A DNA stretch of 64,000 nt from Bacteroidota bacterium (GTDB lineage: Bacteria; Bacteroidota; Bacteroidia; Chitinophagales; Saprospiraceae), in assembly GCA_003045895.1 (NCBI GenBank), contig PZPC01000010.1, forward strand, positions 28,578-92,577, in the 5' to 3' direction. The translations under genes were made by a program, and so were the position numbers. Of this stretch, positions 52,765-62,432 are shown in pieces (the stretch's first letter is position 1; each line of letters begins with the position of its first letter). Under the pieces are notes generated by a model. It worked only from the letters and a program-made list of their open reading frames with translations. It searched no databases and was not told where the DNA came from.

Positions 52765-53949
52765 ATGTACGACAGGCAAGCATTTTATGTACTCGAAGCG
52801 CATCTTCCCAAAAAACAAGTAACCGTAATTACGGGTATGCGACGGGTGGGCAAGACGACAGCCATTCAATACCTATTGAATAAAATCGGCCATCAAAACA
52901 AGGTCTACCTCGATTTGGAAAGGATTGAGTACCGGCATCTTTTTAACCAATCTTCTTACGCCGACATCGAAAGAGGATTGGTTCAACTCGGCATTAATTT
53001 TGCGGCCCCTGCCGTCATCGCCCTCGACGAAATACAACTCGTCAAAAACATCCCCAGCGTCATCAAAAGCCTTTACGACAGCTACAATATAAAATTCATC
53101 GTGTCGGGTTCCAGTTCATTTTATATCAAAAACCATTTTTCGGAAAGCCTCGCCGGGCGGAAGAAAATTTTTGAAATGTGGCCACTCAGTTTTAGGGAGT
53201 TCCTTCAATTCAAGGACGCCTATCAGCCACCGTTGGAACTGGAAAAAAACAAGCATTTTTTGCGCACCTATTACGAACTGTATTCCGGTTTATACGAAGA
53301 ATTCATCCGGTACGGGGGCTTCCCCGAAGTCGTGCTTGCAGACAGCAATGCCGACCGGGAAGACTACCTCTCCGATATCATCAACTCTTACATCGAGCTG
53401 GATATCAAATTATTGTCCGACTTTGAAATGACGGACTCGCTGTACAAACTGATGCTGCTGTTGGCTGGCAGGGCGGGTAGCAAATTGGACTACAGCAAAC
53501 TGGCCAACATTATAGGACTCAACCGACACAAGATCAAGGCATATATTTCCCTGTTGGAACACACTTACTTTATCAGGTTGGTAAAACCTTTTTCAAAAGG
53601 TATTGACAAGGAACTAACCAGTCAGCCCAAGATTTATTTTTCGGATACCGGCACTTTGAATAAGCTCCAGAAAGGCCTTTCCAGCGGTCATGTTTTCGAA
53701 AACGCCATAGCCAACCAGCTTGCCTCGCTTGGGCAATTGAACTATTTCGAAACCTCAAAAAGCAAAGAGATTGACTTCATCCTGGACGAAAAAGTAGCCT
53801 ACGAAGTAAAAGAAACCCCCGCCATCCAGCACTTGAATACCCTTCGGTACAATTCGGACTTGCTCGGATTACAGCAATTCCACCTGATCGGTCGCTATCC
53901 CGGAGGGGCCGGTTTCCATGACTTTATTTGGGGAGGTAGCATTTTTTGA
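52765..53949 (+). CDS. AAA_14 / DUF4143 family ATPase
   Basis: 394 aa from the ATG at 52765. Walker A TGMRRVGKTTAI near residue 30, Walker B VIALDEIQLVKN near 100, sensor-like IVSGSSSFYIKN, and a C-terminal DUF4143 domain with a helix-turn-helix-like segment (IIGLNRHKIKAYISLLEHTYFI) and a nuclease-like tail (FENAIANQL...SKEIDFIL...AYEVKETP). The D...E-x-K layout in the tail resembles a restriction-endonuclease-fold core. The family is widespread and mobile but of unclear function. It is not in an operon. Confidence 0.85.
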   Translation: MYDRQAFYVLEAHLPKKQVTVITGMRRVGKTTAIQYLLNKIGHQNKVYLDLERIEYRHLFNQSSYADIERGLVQLGINFAAPAVIALDEIQLVKNIPSVIKSLYDSYNIKFIVSGSSSFYIKNHFSESLAGRKKIFEMWPLSFREFLQFKDAYQPPLELEKNKHFLRTYYELYSGLYEEFIRYGGFPEVVLADSNADREDYLSDIINSYIELDIKLLSDFEMTDSLYKLMLLLAGRAGSKLDYSKLANIIGLNRHKIKAYISLLEHTYFIRLVKPFSKGIDKELTSQPKIYFSDTGTLNKLQKGLSSGHVFENAIANQLASLGQLNYFETSKSKEIDFILDEKVAYEVKETPAIQHLNTLRYNSDLLGLQQFHLIGRYPGGAGFHDFIWGGSIF

Positions 53950-54028
53950 CTGGTAACGGCTGGTTTTAGCAATCTTTCTCCGCTGCATCCGCCAGCAAAA
54001 AGGAAGTGCAACGCCAACCTTGCAGCCA

Positions 54029-54733
54029 TTATCCTGTGCTGTTTTTATTTTTCATCCTATCCCAAATAGCTTCGGTTTTAGCAACCAACTTTTTAAGCAT
54101 TTTCCGGGTCTCCCTAAAATGCTCCATTTCGTCGCAATCACCATATTTCACGTTTAAGCCAACTTCTATTCTATAAAGTGAATCTCTGAGGTATTGTAAT
54201 TTAGACTGGATACGCAATAGTTCTTCCTTAGAAAAATCTACATATTCCTGCTCGAGGGCAGGCATCCGGTGCGTGAGGTTAATAATATATTCACTCTTAG
54301 CGTTTTTTGACTCGCTCAGGGTAAATCCAACATTTATCGCCACCCGCTGAGAATTCGCAAATTCTTCCGCCGTGAGTGAATTCCCATCTATTGTTATTCT
54401 TTGCTGGTCCTTTTTCAAGGATAGATGAGGTAATATAGCATACTTCAACGCATTGGTCAAATAGCCATTTTTCCTATTCTCTTTTAAAATATGCCAATGC
54501 AAGTCCGAGTTTATATCAAGTACCAGGCCGGCAAAGGCACCGTCTCCTCCCTTAATGAAATAGGCCGTGTGAGGCGGGTTATTGATTGGTTTTTTGTTGA
54601 TGTCAACCTGATCTGCTGCTAGCCAAAATTTTGAATAATAAACATGGTCATTGATTTTTCTTGAAAAAATTTCGCCTTTGAAATCACCACTATTAAGCTC
54701 ATTCAATAATGACGCTAATTCCGAGCTCCTCAT
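54029..54733 (-). CDS. Hypothetical protein, possibly GNAT-like
   Basis: 234 aa, AT-rich. The middle part resembles a GNAT acetyltransferase pattern: GDGAFAGLVLDINSDLHWHILKENRKNGYLTNALKYAILPHL, then a strand RITIDGN and NSQRVAINVGFTL, where R-x-x-G-Y-L and N-S-x-R-x-A fit the acetyl-CoA loop and terminal helix. The C-terminal third is helical and charged. Substrate and role unknown. It is followed 21 bp upstream of the glycosidase-like gene on the same strand, and could be co-transcribed. Confidence 0.4.
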   Translation of the reverse strand: MRSSELASLLNELNSGDFKGEIFSRKINDHVYYSKFWLAADQVDINKKPINNPPHTAYFIKGGDGAFAGLVLDINSDLHWHILKENRKNGYLTNALKYAILPHLSLKKDQQRITIDGNSLTAEEFANSQRVAINVGFTLSESKNAKSEYIINLTHRMPALEQEYVDFSKEELLRIQSKLQYLRDSLYRIEVGLNVKYGDCDEMEHFRETRKMLKKLVAKTEAIWDRMKNKNSTG

Positions 54734-54754
54734 TTGTTTTTAAAATTTAGTTTT

Positions 54755-57223
54755 CTACTCCCCATAGTCCGGATCCATCGCGGGTGTCCGCAGGCCCGCC
54801 ACTTCGTTGGCCAGCAGGATAAACACGTTCCAGCACAAGCCGCGGGTGGAGGGCCACCAGGAAGCCGTAGTCGTCCATTTGGTGGGGATAAATTCTTTGC
54901 TATACGGCCATTCGGGGTTCAGGTTGATTTCTGCCCACACCCGGTTTTCCATCAGCAGGGGCGCCTTGTCCCAGCCGTGTTTCAACCCCACTACGTAGGC
55001 ACAATACTCGGCGCGCAGCCAACTGCCCCCGTTGTAGTAGACGCCATCGCGGGCGCCGTCCTGGTAGTTGGTGGCGCCGAATTCCCCGAAGGGTTGGTAC
55101 GCCGGGCTGAGGTAAGCGTATCCTGGTTCGTCGGCGATCAGCCTCACACAGATGGGGGCCGTGGTGCCATAGCTGGGGTGCGGCGCATCTGCCCTTTTGT
55201 TGAGCAGCGGCATTTGCGCCAGGTGATTGATGACCATGGTGTCGGTTAACATCGGCCGGTTAAACAACCAGAGGGAGAAAAATTCCGGTTCCAGATCCGT
55301 CAGGGAAATGATGTCGGGAAACGCCCGGTCAAACAACAGGTGCTTTCTTTCCACATCGTAAAAGTTGCGGTACGCGGTTTCGGCTTTTTCCAGGTAGGCA
55401 TCCGACACGTCGAATCCCAACTCCTTAATCGTCCGCAAAGCGATGGCAAACATGCCCTGGTTGACGGCCAGCCGGTCCGTTTTAGGTTGGTAGTCGATAA
55501 TATCTACCTGGCTCAAGGTGAAATGGGACTTGCAGATTCCATCGCCGTCTTCATCAAATTCATTCAACACGTAGGCCACGGCTTTGTTGATCTTTTCGGC
55601 GGGCAGGGTCACGCCAAAGCGGCGCTTGTTCAGCATGGCCCAGATGAGCCACTGGATGGTCGCTTCGTTGTCTTTCACTTCCACCGTCCCCATATAGGGG
55701 GTAATGATGGTGGCAATGGCGCCGTTGGGGTGCTGGGTTTTGCCCCATTGTTTCCAGATTGCCAGGTTCAAGGTTTTATTGTAGCTCGACACAATGGAGA
55801 AAAAGGCATCCCGGTTATACATGTCCGGGGCGTAGTTCATATTGGGGACATTGAACGGGGTGTTGTCGTTGATGGCCGTAATCCAGGTCAGCATATTGAG
55901 GTTGGCGTACAGCATTTTTTCGATCGGGGTGCCTTGAAAGCCCTTCCCTTCGGCCAGCCGCACTTGCGCCGCCACCACGAAATCGTGGTGGTTGACCCAG
56001 GGTTCCACAAAAATGTAGGTGGTCTTGGCGACGGGTTCGCCCATGGGCATCCGGTTGTAAGGTTGCTTTGCCGGCTCGTGCACCACGATCTGCAAATCCT
56101 TAATCTCCTGCTTACCTTCCCGGCCCGCCTGTGACCCGAGAAACACCGACACGCTGTCGTTTTCAATGTAGGGCACCAGGATGCTGCCTTTAAAAAGGGT
56201 CCAGGCGGTATCCCTGACGGGAAATTGATCGATGTATTTTACGCCGTGTTCCAGTTCAATCGTTTGCTTGCCGTTTTTAATTCTGAACAGTTTGAGCGCC
56301 ACGGGTAGCGTGCCTTTGGCCAGGAAGGAGATCGTATAGACCTGCTGGTCGCGGAAGGGGGCTATAAATTCTATTCCTGCCCGAGCGGAAGACCCACAGT
56401 CCAGCATGATCAGGCCGGGTTGTTGGTCTACCACCACCTCCCCGACGTTTTGAAACGCAGCGGTGATCGGCACCACCGTTTCGGTACCGGCATCCAGGTT
56501 GTACATTTCGCCGAAAGTCTGTTTGATGTAGTATTGGTTATTGGCGCGTTCCGCTGCAGTTGCCACCGCCACCAACGCCGGATCCGGCAGTCTTCTCATG
56601 CCCACAAACCCGCCGCCGTGGCCGTTGAACCGCCGCCGGGTCGTGCGGGTATAGTGGTTGTTGTAACCGGCGTCCATTAAAAAACCCACCAACAGCTGAT
56701 CGGGGGTCACAAAGCCAGCCGCCGGAAATATCTCGTGGGCAAACCCACCGGGAAAATCGTCGTGTTCAAAGGTGACGAATTGGGTAGGTGCCACGGCAGG
56801 TCGGGCCGTTTCTGTCAACGTGTACAACAACGACGGCATCCCCGATTGAAACAATTCAATCCGCTTTTCCACAATACCTTGACTGACCACCTGGTAGGTG
56901 ACGCTCACCGCGATATTCAAATCCAGTTCGGACACGTAAGAATTTCTGGTCAACACCAGCCGGTTTTCATCACCCGTCCAGGCAGCGCCCGTCCAGGCGG
57001 CTATTGCGGCGTGCTCGCTGTCGTCCTGGTTGGACATTTTAAGCGAAAATTCTTCGGTGTTATTCAGCAACAATTGATCGCCCTGGTAGATGGCTACGGT
57101 AAAACCCTGTTCGCTATCGCCCGCAATTTTCAGGTTCACCTGCTGCCCCCACCCACATATGCTGCCGAAACAGCACAATGGAAACAACAGAAGTGGGCTA
57201 AATTTGTAGTATAAATTAATCAT
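54755..57223 (-). CDS. Exported six-hairpin-glycosidase-like protein
   Basis: 822 aa from the ATG at 57223, which opens a signal peptide (MINLYYKFSPLLLFPLCCFGSICGWGQ); the 27 residues before it are unlikely. The first half is a beta-sandwich (domain with AIAAWTGAAWTGDENRLVLTRNSYV and GFVTPDQLLVGFLMDAGYNNHY). The second half is alpha-helical with NYAPDMYNRDAFFSIVSS, NEFDEDGDGICKSHF, AVNQGMFAIALRTIKELGF and GVYYNGGSWLRAEYCAYVVGLKHGWD, typical of (alpha/alpha)6-barrel glycosidases such as those in the six-hairpin superfamily. Acidic Asp/Glu catalysts are probably in NRDAF and the later WLRAEY, but I cannot pin them. Substrate unknown. Confidence 0.6.
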   Translation of the reverse strand: MINLYYKFSPLLLFPLCCFGSICGWGQQVNLKIAGDSEQGFTVAIYQGDQLLLNNTEEFSLKMSNQDDSEHAAIAAWTGAAWTGDENRLVLTRNSYVSELDLNIAVSVTYQVVSQGIVEKRIELFQSGMPSLLYTLTETARPAVAPTQFVTFEHDDFPGGFAHEIFPAAGFVTPDQLLVGFLMDAGYNNHYTRTTRRRFNGHGGGFVGMRRLPDPALVAVATAAERANNQYYIKQTFGEMYNLDAGTETVVPITAAFQNVGEVVVDQQPGLIMLDCGSSARAGIEFIAPFRDQQVYTISFLAKGTLPVALKLFRIKNGKQTIELEHGVKYIDQFPVRDTAWTLFKGSILVPYIENDSVSVFLGSQAGREGKQEIKDLQIVVHEPAKQPYNRMPMGEPVAKTTYIFVEPWVNHHDFVVAAQVRLAEGKGFQGTPIEKMLYANLNMLTWITAINDNTPFNVPNMNYAPDMYNRDAFFSIVSSYNKTLNLAIWKQWGKTQHPNGAIATIITPYMGTVEVKDNEATIQWLIWAMLNKRRFGVTLPAEKINKAVAYVLNEFDEDGDGICKSHFTLSQVDIIDYQPKTDRLAVNQGMFAIALRTIKELGFDVSDAYLEKAETAYRNFYDVERKHLLFDRAFPDIISLTDLEPEFFSLWLFNRPMLTDTMVINHLAQMPLLNKRADAPHPSYGTTAPICVRLIADEPGYAYLSPAYQPFGEFGATNYQDGARDGVYYNGGSWLRAEYCAYVVGLKHGWDKAPLLMENRVWAEINLNPEWPYSKEFIPTKWTTTASWWPSTRGLCWNVFILLANEVAGLRTPAMDPDYGE

Positions 57224-57394
57224 TTGACAAGGGGGGTTGTTGGGCCAAATACGGGAACTCCTCCGGTAAGATTGGCCTTTAAAGTTAGTAAACTCTGGGA
57301 CCAACCGTGTATATTTGAGTTACTTTACCCGTATTTATCCAATCGGGTTTATCCCTACCTTTCACCAACGGGGACAAACCACCAACCTCTATTC

Positions 57395-59575
57395 ATGCGA
57401 AAAGCAATCCTTCCCCTCCTCCTGTCCCTCCTGTGTTGGGGCATGGTTTCCAACCAACTGACCGCCCAGGACCTCACCGGCAAATGGCACGGCCTCCTCG
57501 AACTGCCGGCGGTCACCCTGCGCTTCGACCTGGAGGTAGCCCAGGGTAATAGCGGTTATACGGCCACCGCCTACAGCCCCGACCAAACCCCCGAAGGTAT
57601 TCCCGTACCCGATTTCAAGTTCGAAAACGGGAAATTGGCCTTTGCCATCCCCGCTTTGCAGGTAACATATGCGGGTGCCGTAGCCCCCGATTTTTCCACC
57701 ATCACGGGCACTTTTAAGCAAGGTGGCGAGGGGGTACCGCTCAATTTCAGCCGCAACGCCCTGGACGCCCCGCCGGGCAGCCCCAAGTGGCTCGAAGCCC
57801 GCCTGACCAAACAGGAAGTGTACATCACCATGCGAGACGGCGTGCGCTTGTTCACGTCCATCTACACGCCCAAAGACACCAGCAAGGACTATCCCATGCT
57901 GATGACCCGCACACCCTACAACATTGAACCGGGTGGGGAAAAGGTTTTTTCCAGTGCGCTGGCTTCGAATGTAAAACTGATTGAAGAAGGCTATATTTTC
58001 GTCTACCAGGACGTGCGCGGCCGCTACATGAGTGAGGGCGAGTACATGGACGTGCGCCCGTACAACCCCAACAAGAAAAGCAAAAAGGAGACCGACGAAA
58101 CCACCGACTCCTACGATGCGATTGATTGGTTGGTGAAAAACGTGGCCCACAACAATGGCAAAGTGGGGGTTTTCGGCATCTCCTACCCCGGGTTCTACTC
58201 CACCATGACCCTGATCAATGCCCACCCGGCACTGAAAGCGGTATCGCCACAAGCGCCCGTGACCAACTGGTTCATCGGCGACGACTTCCACCACAACGGC
58301 GCCTTTGCGCTGCTGGATGGCTTCCGCTTTTATTCCAGCTTCGGCAAGCCCCGCCCCCAGCCTACCCGCGCACGCCAGACGGGCTACGATTTCCCCAACG
58401 CCGACAATTATGATTTCTTCCTGAAAATGGGTGCCTTGAAACACGCCAAGGAGATGGTCTTCGGCGACAGCATCAAGTTCTGGACCGACCTGATGAGCCA
58501 CCCCAACTACGACGATTTCTGGCAGGCGCGCGACCCGCGTCCGCACCTGAAAAACATCAAACCTGCCGTGCTCACCGTGGGTGGCTTGTTCGACGCCGAA
58601 GACTGCTGGGGTGCCTGGCATACCTACCAGGCCATTGAAGAACAGAATCCGGCTACGGTGTCGAACCGGCTCATGATGGGGCCCTGGTTTCACGGACAAT
58701 GGGCCCGCGATGCGGGCGAACAACTCGGTAATATTCATTTTGGCGCCAATACCAGCGCGCACTACAAGGAGGTGGAGCAGGCGTTTTTCAATTTCCACCT
58801 CAAAGGCAAGGGGGAGCTCACCTTGCCGGAAGCCGATATCTTCATTACCGGCGAAAACCAGTGGCATGCTTTTGACACCTGGCCCCCGAAAAACACCACG
58901 GACAAAAACCTCTATTTCCAGGCCGACGGCCGCATCACCATGGAAGCCCCTACCGCTGCCACCAGCTTCGACGAGTACGTGTCTGACCCACAGAAACCCG
59001 TGCCCTACACCGAAGACGTGCACCTGAACCGCACCCGCGAGTACATGACCGACGACCAACGGTTTGCCGCCCGCCGCCCCGACGTGATGGTCTACCAAAC
59101 CGATCCCCTGACCGAAGACCTGACCATCACCGGCGCCTTTACCGCCGACCTGTTTGTGACCACCACCGGCACCGATGCCGATTTTGTGGTAAAACTCATC
59201 GATGTCTTCCCCGACACCCTGCAAAACTACCCCACCAACGACCAAAACGTGCCCATGCAGGGCTACCAGATGCTGGTGCGGGGCGAAATTTTTCGGGGGC
59301 GCTTCCGCAACAGCTACGAAAAGCCCGAAGCCTTCCAGCCGGGCGTGGTGACCGAAGTGAAATACGAACTGCCCGCCGTAGCGCATACCTTCCAGAAAGG
59401 TCACCGCCTGATGGTGCAGGTGCAGCACTCGTGGTTCCCGTTGTTCGACCGCAACCCGCAGCAATTCGTAGATATCTACCAGTGCGACGACAGCGATTTC
59501 CAGCGGGCGACCATGCGCATCTACCACCAGGCCAGCAACGCTTCGGGGCTGACGGTGAAGGTGCTGGAGAAGTAG
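57395..59575 (+). CDS. CocE/NonD family alpha/beta hydrolase, exported
   Basis: 726 aa from the ATG at 57395 (MRKAILPLLLSLLCWGMVSNQLTAQ is the signal peptide); a long in-frame extension back to 57224 is not expected. Catalytic Ser near residue 263 (GISYPGFY), Asp near 400 (GGLFDAEDCWG), His near 432 (GPWFHGQWARD). The core follows YITMRDGVRLFTSIYTP and the C-terminal X-Pro dipeptidyl-peptidase-like jelly roll (DLFVTTTGTDADFVVKLIDVFPD). Such enzymes hydrolyse acyl amide or ester bonds (glutaryl-7-ACA acylase, cocaine esterase, X-Pro peptidase groups). It is divergent from the glycosidase-like gene, sharing a 171-bp promoter region. Confidence 0.9.
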   Translation: MRKAILPLLLSLLCWGMVSNQLTAQDLTGKWHGLLELPAVTLRFDLEVAQGNSGYTATAYSPDQTPEGIPVPDFKFENGKLAFAIPALQVTYAGAVAPDFSTITGTFKQGGEGVPLNFSRNALDAPPGSPKWLEARLTKQEVYITMRDGVRLFTSIYTPKDTSKDYPMLMTRTPYNIEPGGEKVFSSALASNVKLIEEGYIFVYQDVRGRYMSEGEYMDVRPYNPNKKSKKETDETTDSYDAIDWLVKNVAHNNGKVGVFGISYPGFYSTMTLINAHPALKAVSPQAPVTNWFIGDDFHHNGAFALLDGFRFYSSFGKPRPQPTRARQTGYDFPNADNYDFFLKMGALKHAKEMVFGDSIKFWTDLMSHPNYDDFWQARDPRPHLKNIKPAVLTVGGLFDAEDCWGAWHTYQAIEEQNPATVSNRLMMGPWFHGQWARDAGEQLGNIHFGANTSAHYKEVEQAFFNFHLKGKGELTLPEADIFITGENQWHAFDTWPPKNTTDKNLYFQADGRITMEAPTAATSFDEYVSDPQKPVPYTEDVHLNRTREYMTDDQRFAARRPDVMVYQTDPLTEDLTITGAFTADLFVTTTGTDADFVVKLIDVFPDTLQNYPTNDQNVPMQGYQMLVRGEIFRGRFRNSYEKPEAFQPGVVTEVKYELPAVAHTFQKGHRLMVQVQHSWFPLFDRNPQQFVDIYQCDDSDFQRATMRIYHQASNASGLTVKVLEK

Positions 59576-59593
59576 CGGAAGACCGCTTTTAGT

Positions 59594-59631
59594 GCAGCCG
59601 TACGCCTTTGCAAGCAAAGGCGTACGGCTGC
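59594..59631 (+). terminator. Perfect 18-bp palindromic hairpin after the CocE gene
   Basis: GCAGCCGTACGCCTTTGC (59594-59611) and its exact complement (59614-59631) with 2 bases between; effectively a stem with a small loop. It is followed by TTAATTAG, only weakly T-rich, so it may act as terminator or RNA-stability element. Confidence 0.6.
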
Positions 59632-59774
59632 TTAATTAGCCCTGGAGCACCCCCCAACCAGGACGCTATAAAAAAGCACTACAGCCTTGCGGGACAACTA
59701 TTTTTTTTATAAATTTATTAACAAATTTTCGTTCTCCATTTTGCCTGCTTTCTGAACACCTGATTTCATTTTCG

Positions 59775-61487
59775 ATGAACACCGTAAAACCCGCGCTGCT
59801 CAACATCGCCCAAAAAAATGGCCGCACGCTTTTTTTTGGCGGACTGCTGGGTTGGCTCTTGCTGAATTTGCTGCAAGCCGGTCTGACCGGACTGGAACCG
59901 GACGAAGCCTACTATTGGCTCTACGCCCGCTATTTGGACTGGGGCTACTTCGACCATCCCCCCATGGTGGCCCTGCTAATCCGGCCCGGTTATGCCCTCA
60001 TCCCCCACGAACTGGGGTTGCGGCTGGGCACGGTGCTGATTCAGGTGGCCAGTTTTTGGGGCATGTGGCACCTGGCCGGCAAGCCCACCTCCCGCCAGGC
60101 CAACCTCACCCTGCTCTTGCTGCTGGCGGCTATGCCCATGTTGCACGTCTACGGCTTTGTGGCTACGCCCGACGGGCCGCTGTTGTTGTTTACGGTGCTG
60201 TTCTGGCTGTGCTACCGGAATTTTATCACCCAGGCCACCTGGCCCAACACCTTGCTCCTGGGCCTGGTCATGGCGCTGTTGCTGTACAGCAAATACCACG
60301 GCATCCTCCTCATTGGTTTTACCCTGCTCTCCAACCTCCGCTTGCTAAAGTTGTCCCAATTTTACCTGGCGGCCGCGTTCGGGTGTTTGCTTTTCCTGCC
60401 GCACCTGTACTGGCAATACACCCACGACTTCCCCTCCTTTCGCTACCACCTCAGTGGCCGGGACGACGCCTACGAGCTGAAGTTTACGCTCGTTTACCTG
60501 CTCAACCAGGTGCTCATCTTCAGCCCCCTGCTTTTCCCTTTCCTGGTGGGCATCCTCTGGAAAAACCCGGTGCGCAACCCGCTGGACCGCGCCTACCTGT
60601 TCAACATCCTCGGCTTTTGGGGGTTTTTCTTTTACACGACTTTTAAGGGGCACGTAGAGCCGCAGTGGACCGTGGTGCTCACGATCCCCCTGGTGCTGTG
60701 GCTGTATCGGCGGGCCCAGGAAGCCCCCCGGGCCGGTCGCCGAATCCGGGTAGCCGCCCTGGCATCGGTGGGTTTGCTGCTGGTGGCCCGGCTGGTGCTG
60801 GTGCTGCCCATTCCCGGCTTAGAGACGCCCTTCAATAACCAGGCCTGGGTGTCGGTAATTCGGGAAAGAGCCGGCGACCTGCCCGTGGTGTTTGAAAATT
60901 CTTACCGCGATGCGGCTGGCTTTCAATTTTACACCGGCCGGCGGGCCTATACCTTTACGAACATCAATTACCGGCAAAGCCAGTTTGACATCTGGGACTG
61001 GGAACAAGACCTGCAAAATCAGCAGGTGTTGGTGGCCGGCCAGGGCGACTGGTCCTGTAGCGATTGCGATACCCTCCGCCCCGACCGGCGAACCTACCTG
61101 GTAAAAACGGTCGACAGCCTGCAGGTGGTACAGAAAGTGAAACTGGTGCCAGCCATCAGCAATCCCGTCTGGACGGCGGGCCAGGAAGTCGTCCTGTCGG
61201 TCAGGGTATTCAACCCCTACAACCAAATCATCCGCTTGCGGACCGGGGACCTGCCCATTACCCCCTGGATCATTTTTGACCAGCCCCTGCGCCACGCCGA
61301 CTCCGTAGCGGCCCAGTGGCTGCCGGCCGTCACCACGTTTGCCGCGGCCGACTCCCAGGAGCTGCGCTTGAAATTCCAGGTGCCCCAGGTACAAGCGGGC
61401 ACCTATACCTACGCCATCGGCCTGCAGACCGGAACCCTTTCACCGACCTACAATAGCCACCAGGAAAAAGTGGTCATCAGCCATTGA
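59775..61487 (+). CDS. GT39-type membrane glycosyltransferase (ArnT/PMT-like)
   Basis: 570 aa. The first extracytoplasmic loop carries LEPDEAYYWLYARYLDWGYFDHPPM, a near-complete match to the GT39/RgtA 'DEAYY...LDWGYFDHPPMVA' signature, where Asp-Glu is the catalytic pair. About nine to ten transmembrane helices follow, then a C-terminal extracytoplasmic domain of roughly 200 residues with no obvious relatives. It transfers a sugar from a polyprenyl-phosphate donor to a lipid or protein acceptor. Acceptor unknown. The long C-terminal domain (LPVVFENSYRDAAGFQFYTG... onwards) includes a Cys-x-x-Cys (WSCSDCDTL). Confidence 0.85.
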   Translation: MNTVKPALLNIAQKNGRTLFFGGLLGWLLLNLLQAGLTGLEPDEAYYWLYARYLDWGYFDHPPMVALLIRPGYALIPHELGLRLGTVLIQVASFWGMWHLAGKPTSRQANLTLLLLLAAMPMLHVYGFVATPDGPLLLFTVLFWLCYRNFITQATWPNTLLLGLVMALLLYSKYHGILLIGFTLLSNLRLLKLSQFYLAAAFGCLLFLPHLYWQYTHDFPSFRYHLSGRDDAYELKFTLVYLLNQVLIFSPLLFPFLVGILWKNPVRNPLDRAYLFNILGFWGFFFYTTFKGHVEPQWTVVLTIPLVLWLYRRAQEAPRAGRRIRVAALASVGLLLVARLVLVLPIPGLETPFNNQAWVSVIRERAGDLPVVFENSYRDAAGFQFYTGRRAYTFTNINYRQSQFDIWDWEQDLQNQQVLVAGQGDWSCSDCDTLRPDRRTYLVKTVDSLQVVQKVKLVPAISNPVWTAGQEVVLSVRVFNPYNQIIRLRTGDLPITPWIIFDQPLRHADSVAAQWLPAVTTFAAADSQELRLKFQVPQVQAGTYTYAIGLQTGTLSPTYNSHQEKVVISH

Positions 61488-61579
61488 AGAACGTTTAAAA
61501 AAAACTACCTTTTACCCCAGGCAAGACGAGCTGCTATTTGAAAATGTAAAAACCTTGAATTCACCAACGCGCCAAAACG

Positions 61580-62149
61580 ATGCAACCCGAAGAACGACAA
61601 ATCCGAGCGGTCTATGACGACCAGACCATCACCGTTTACCAGGCTTACCACCAGGCCATTGCCGCGTCGGCGGTACAGCACCAGACGTTCGTCTCGCCCC
61701 CCTTCAAAATGGATCGGATGACCTGGATCAAACCTTCCTTCCTCTGGATGATGTACCGCTGTGGGTGGGCCACCAAGCCCAACCAGGAACACGTGCTGGC
61801 CATCCGGATCACCCGCGCAGGCTTTGATTGGGCGCTGGCCCATGCCTGCCTGTCGCATTTTGACCCCCACATTCACGCATCCGAAGCAGCCTGGAAAGAA
61901 GAACTGCAACACGCACCGGTACGCATCCAGTGGGATCCGGAACGGGATATCCACCTGAACAAGCTGGATTATCGCGCGATCCAGATCGGACTTTCCGGGA
62001 TTGCGGTACAGCAGTACGTGCAGGAATGGATCGTGGAGGTGACGGACATTACCGCTTTTTGCAGAAAAGTCTATGAAACCAGCCTGCACGAACCGGCGGC
62101 CGCACAAGCGCTGATTCCGGTGGAAGTGCCGTATACGCCGCTGCCGTAG
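61580..62149 (+). CDS. DUF4291 domain-containing protein
   Basis: 189 aa. It shows the DUF4291 signature: RQIRAVYDDQTITVYQAY, the run FKMDRMTWIKPSFLWMMYRCGWATKPNQEHVLAI, and VRIQWDPERDIHLNKLDYRAIQIGLSG. This is a widespread family of unknown biochemistry found in bacteria and fungi. I cannot assign a function. It begins 92 bp after the glycosyltransferase on the same strand and might be in the same transcript, though no functional link is evident. Confidence 0.9.
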   Translation: MQPEERQIRAVYDDQTITVYQAYHQAIAASAVQHQTFVSPPFKMDRMTWIKPSFLWMMYRCGWATKPNQEHVLAIRITRAGFDWALAHACLSHFDPHIHASEAAWKEELQHAPVRIQWDPERDIHLNKLDYRAIQIGLSGIAVQQYVQEWIVEVTDITAFCRKVYETSLHEPAAAQALIPVEVPYTPLP

Positions 62150-62204
62150 GTAGGGCAGGAACAAGGATCGTTCTTGACCGCGAATAGCAGGGGGGGTAGC
62201 GGGG

Positions 62205-62377
62205 TAGACCTCCGAGGTTAGCGGAAGGTTTGAGCGTGTACGAATTGGAGAAATTGCTTCGTGACGAGGGTAAACCTCGGAGGTCGCGCCACTTTGACCT
62301 CCGAGGTTTACCCCTTGAAAAAGAGCGATCAGCTGCCGTAAAAACACCCACCAATAGTATTAACCTCGAAGGTCTGC
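62205..62377. repeat. Cluster of GACCTCCGAGGTT palindromic repeats
   Basis: Four copies between the convergent DUF4291 and DUF2490 genes: TAGACCTCCGAGGTTA (62205-62220), an 18-bp perfect inverted pair GGGTAAACCTCGGAGGTC (62268-62285) with its complement (62296-62313), and TAACCTCGAAGGTCT (62360-62374). The inverted pair could also act as a bidirectional terminator. Confidence 0.65.
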
Positions 62378-62432
62378 ACAAGCACGCGACTGGTGGTTTT
62401 GGCTACCAACCGGCTTGCGAGTGGCGCAGCGG

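Noticed and set aside
57389..59617. 742-codon ORF antisense to the CocE hydrolase
   Set aside because: Shadow of the real gene; no start context, no domain, His/Gly/Val-biased composition typical of high-GC antisense frames.
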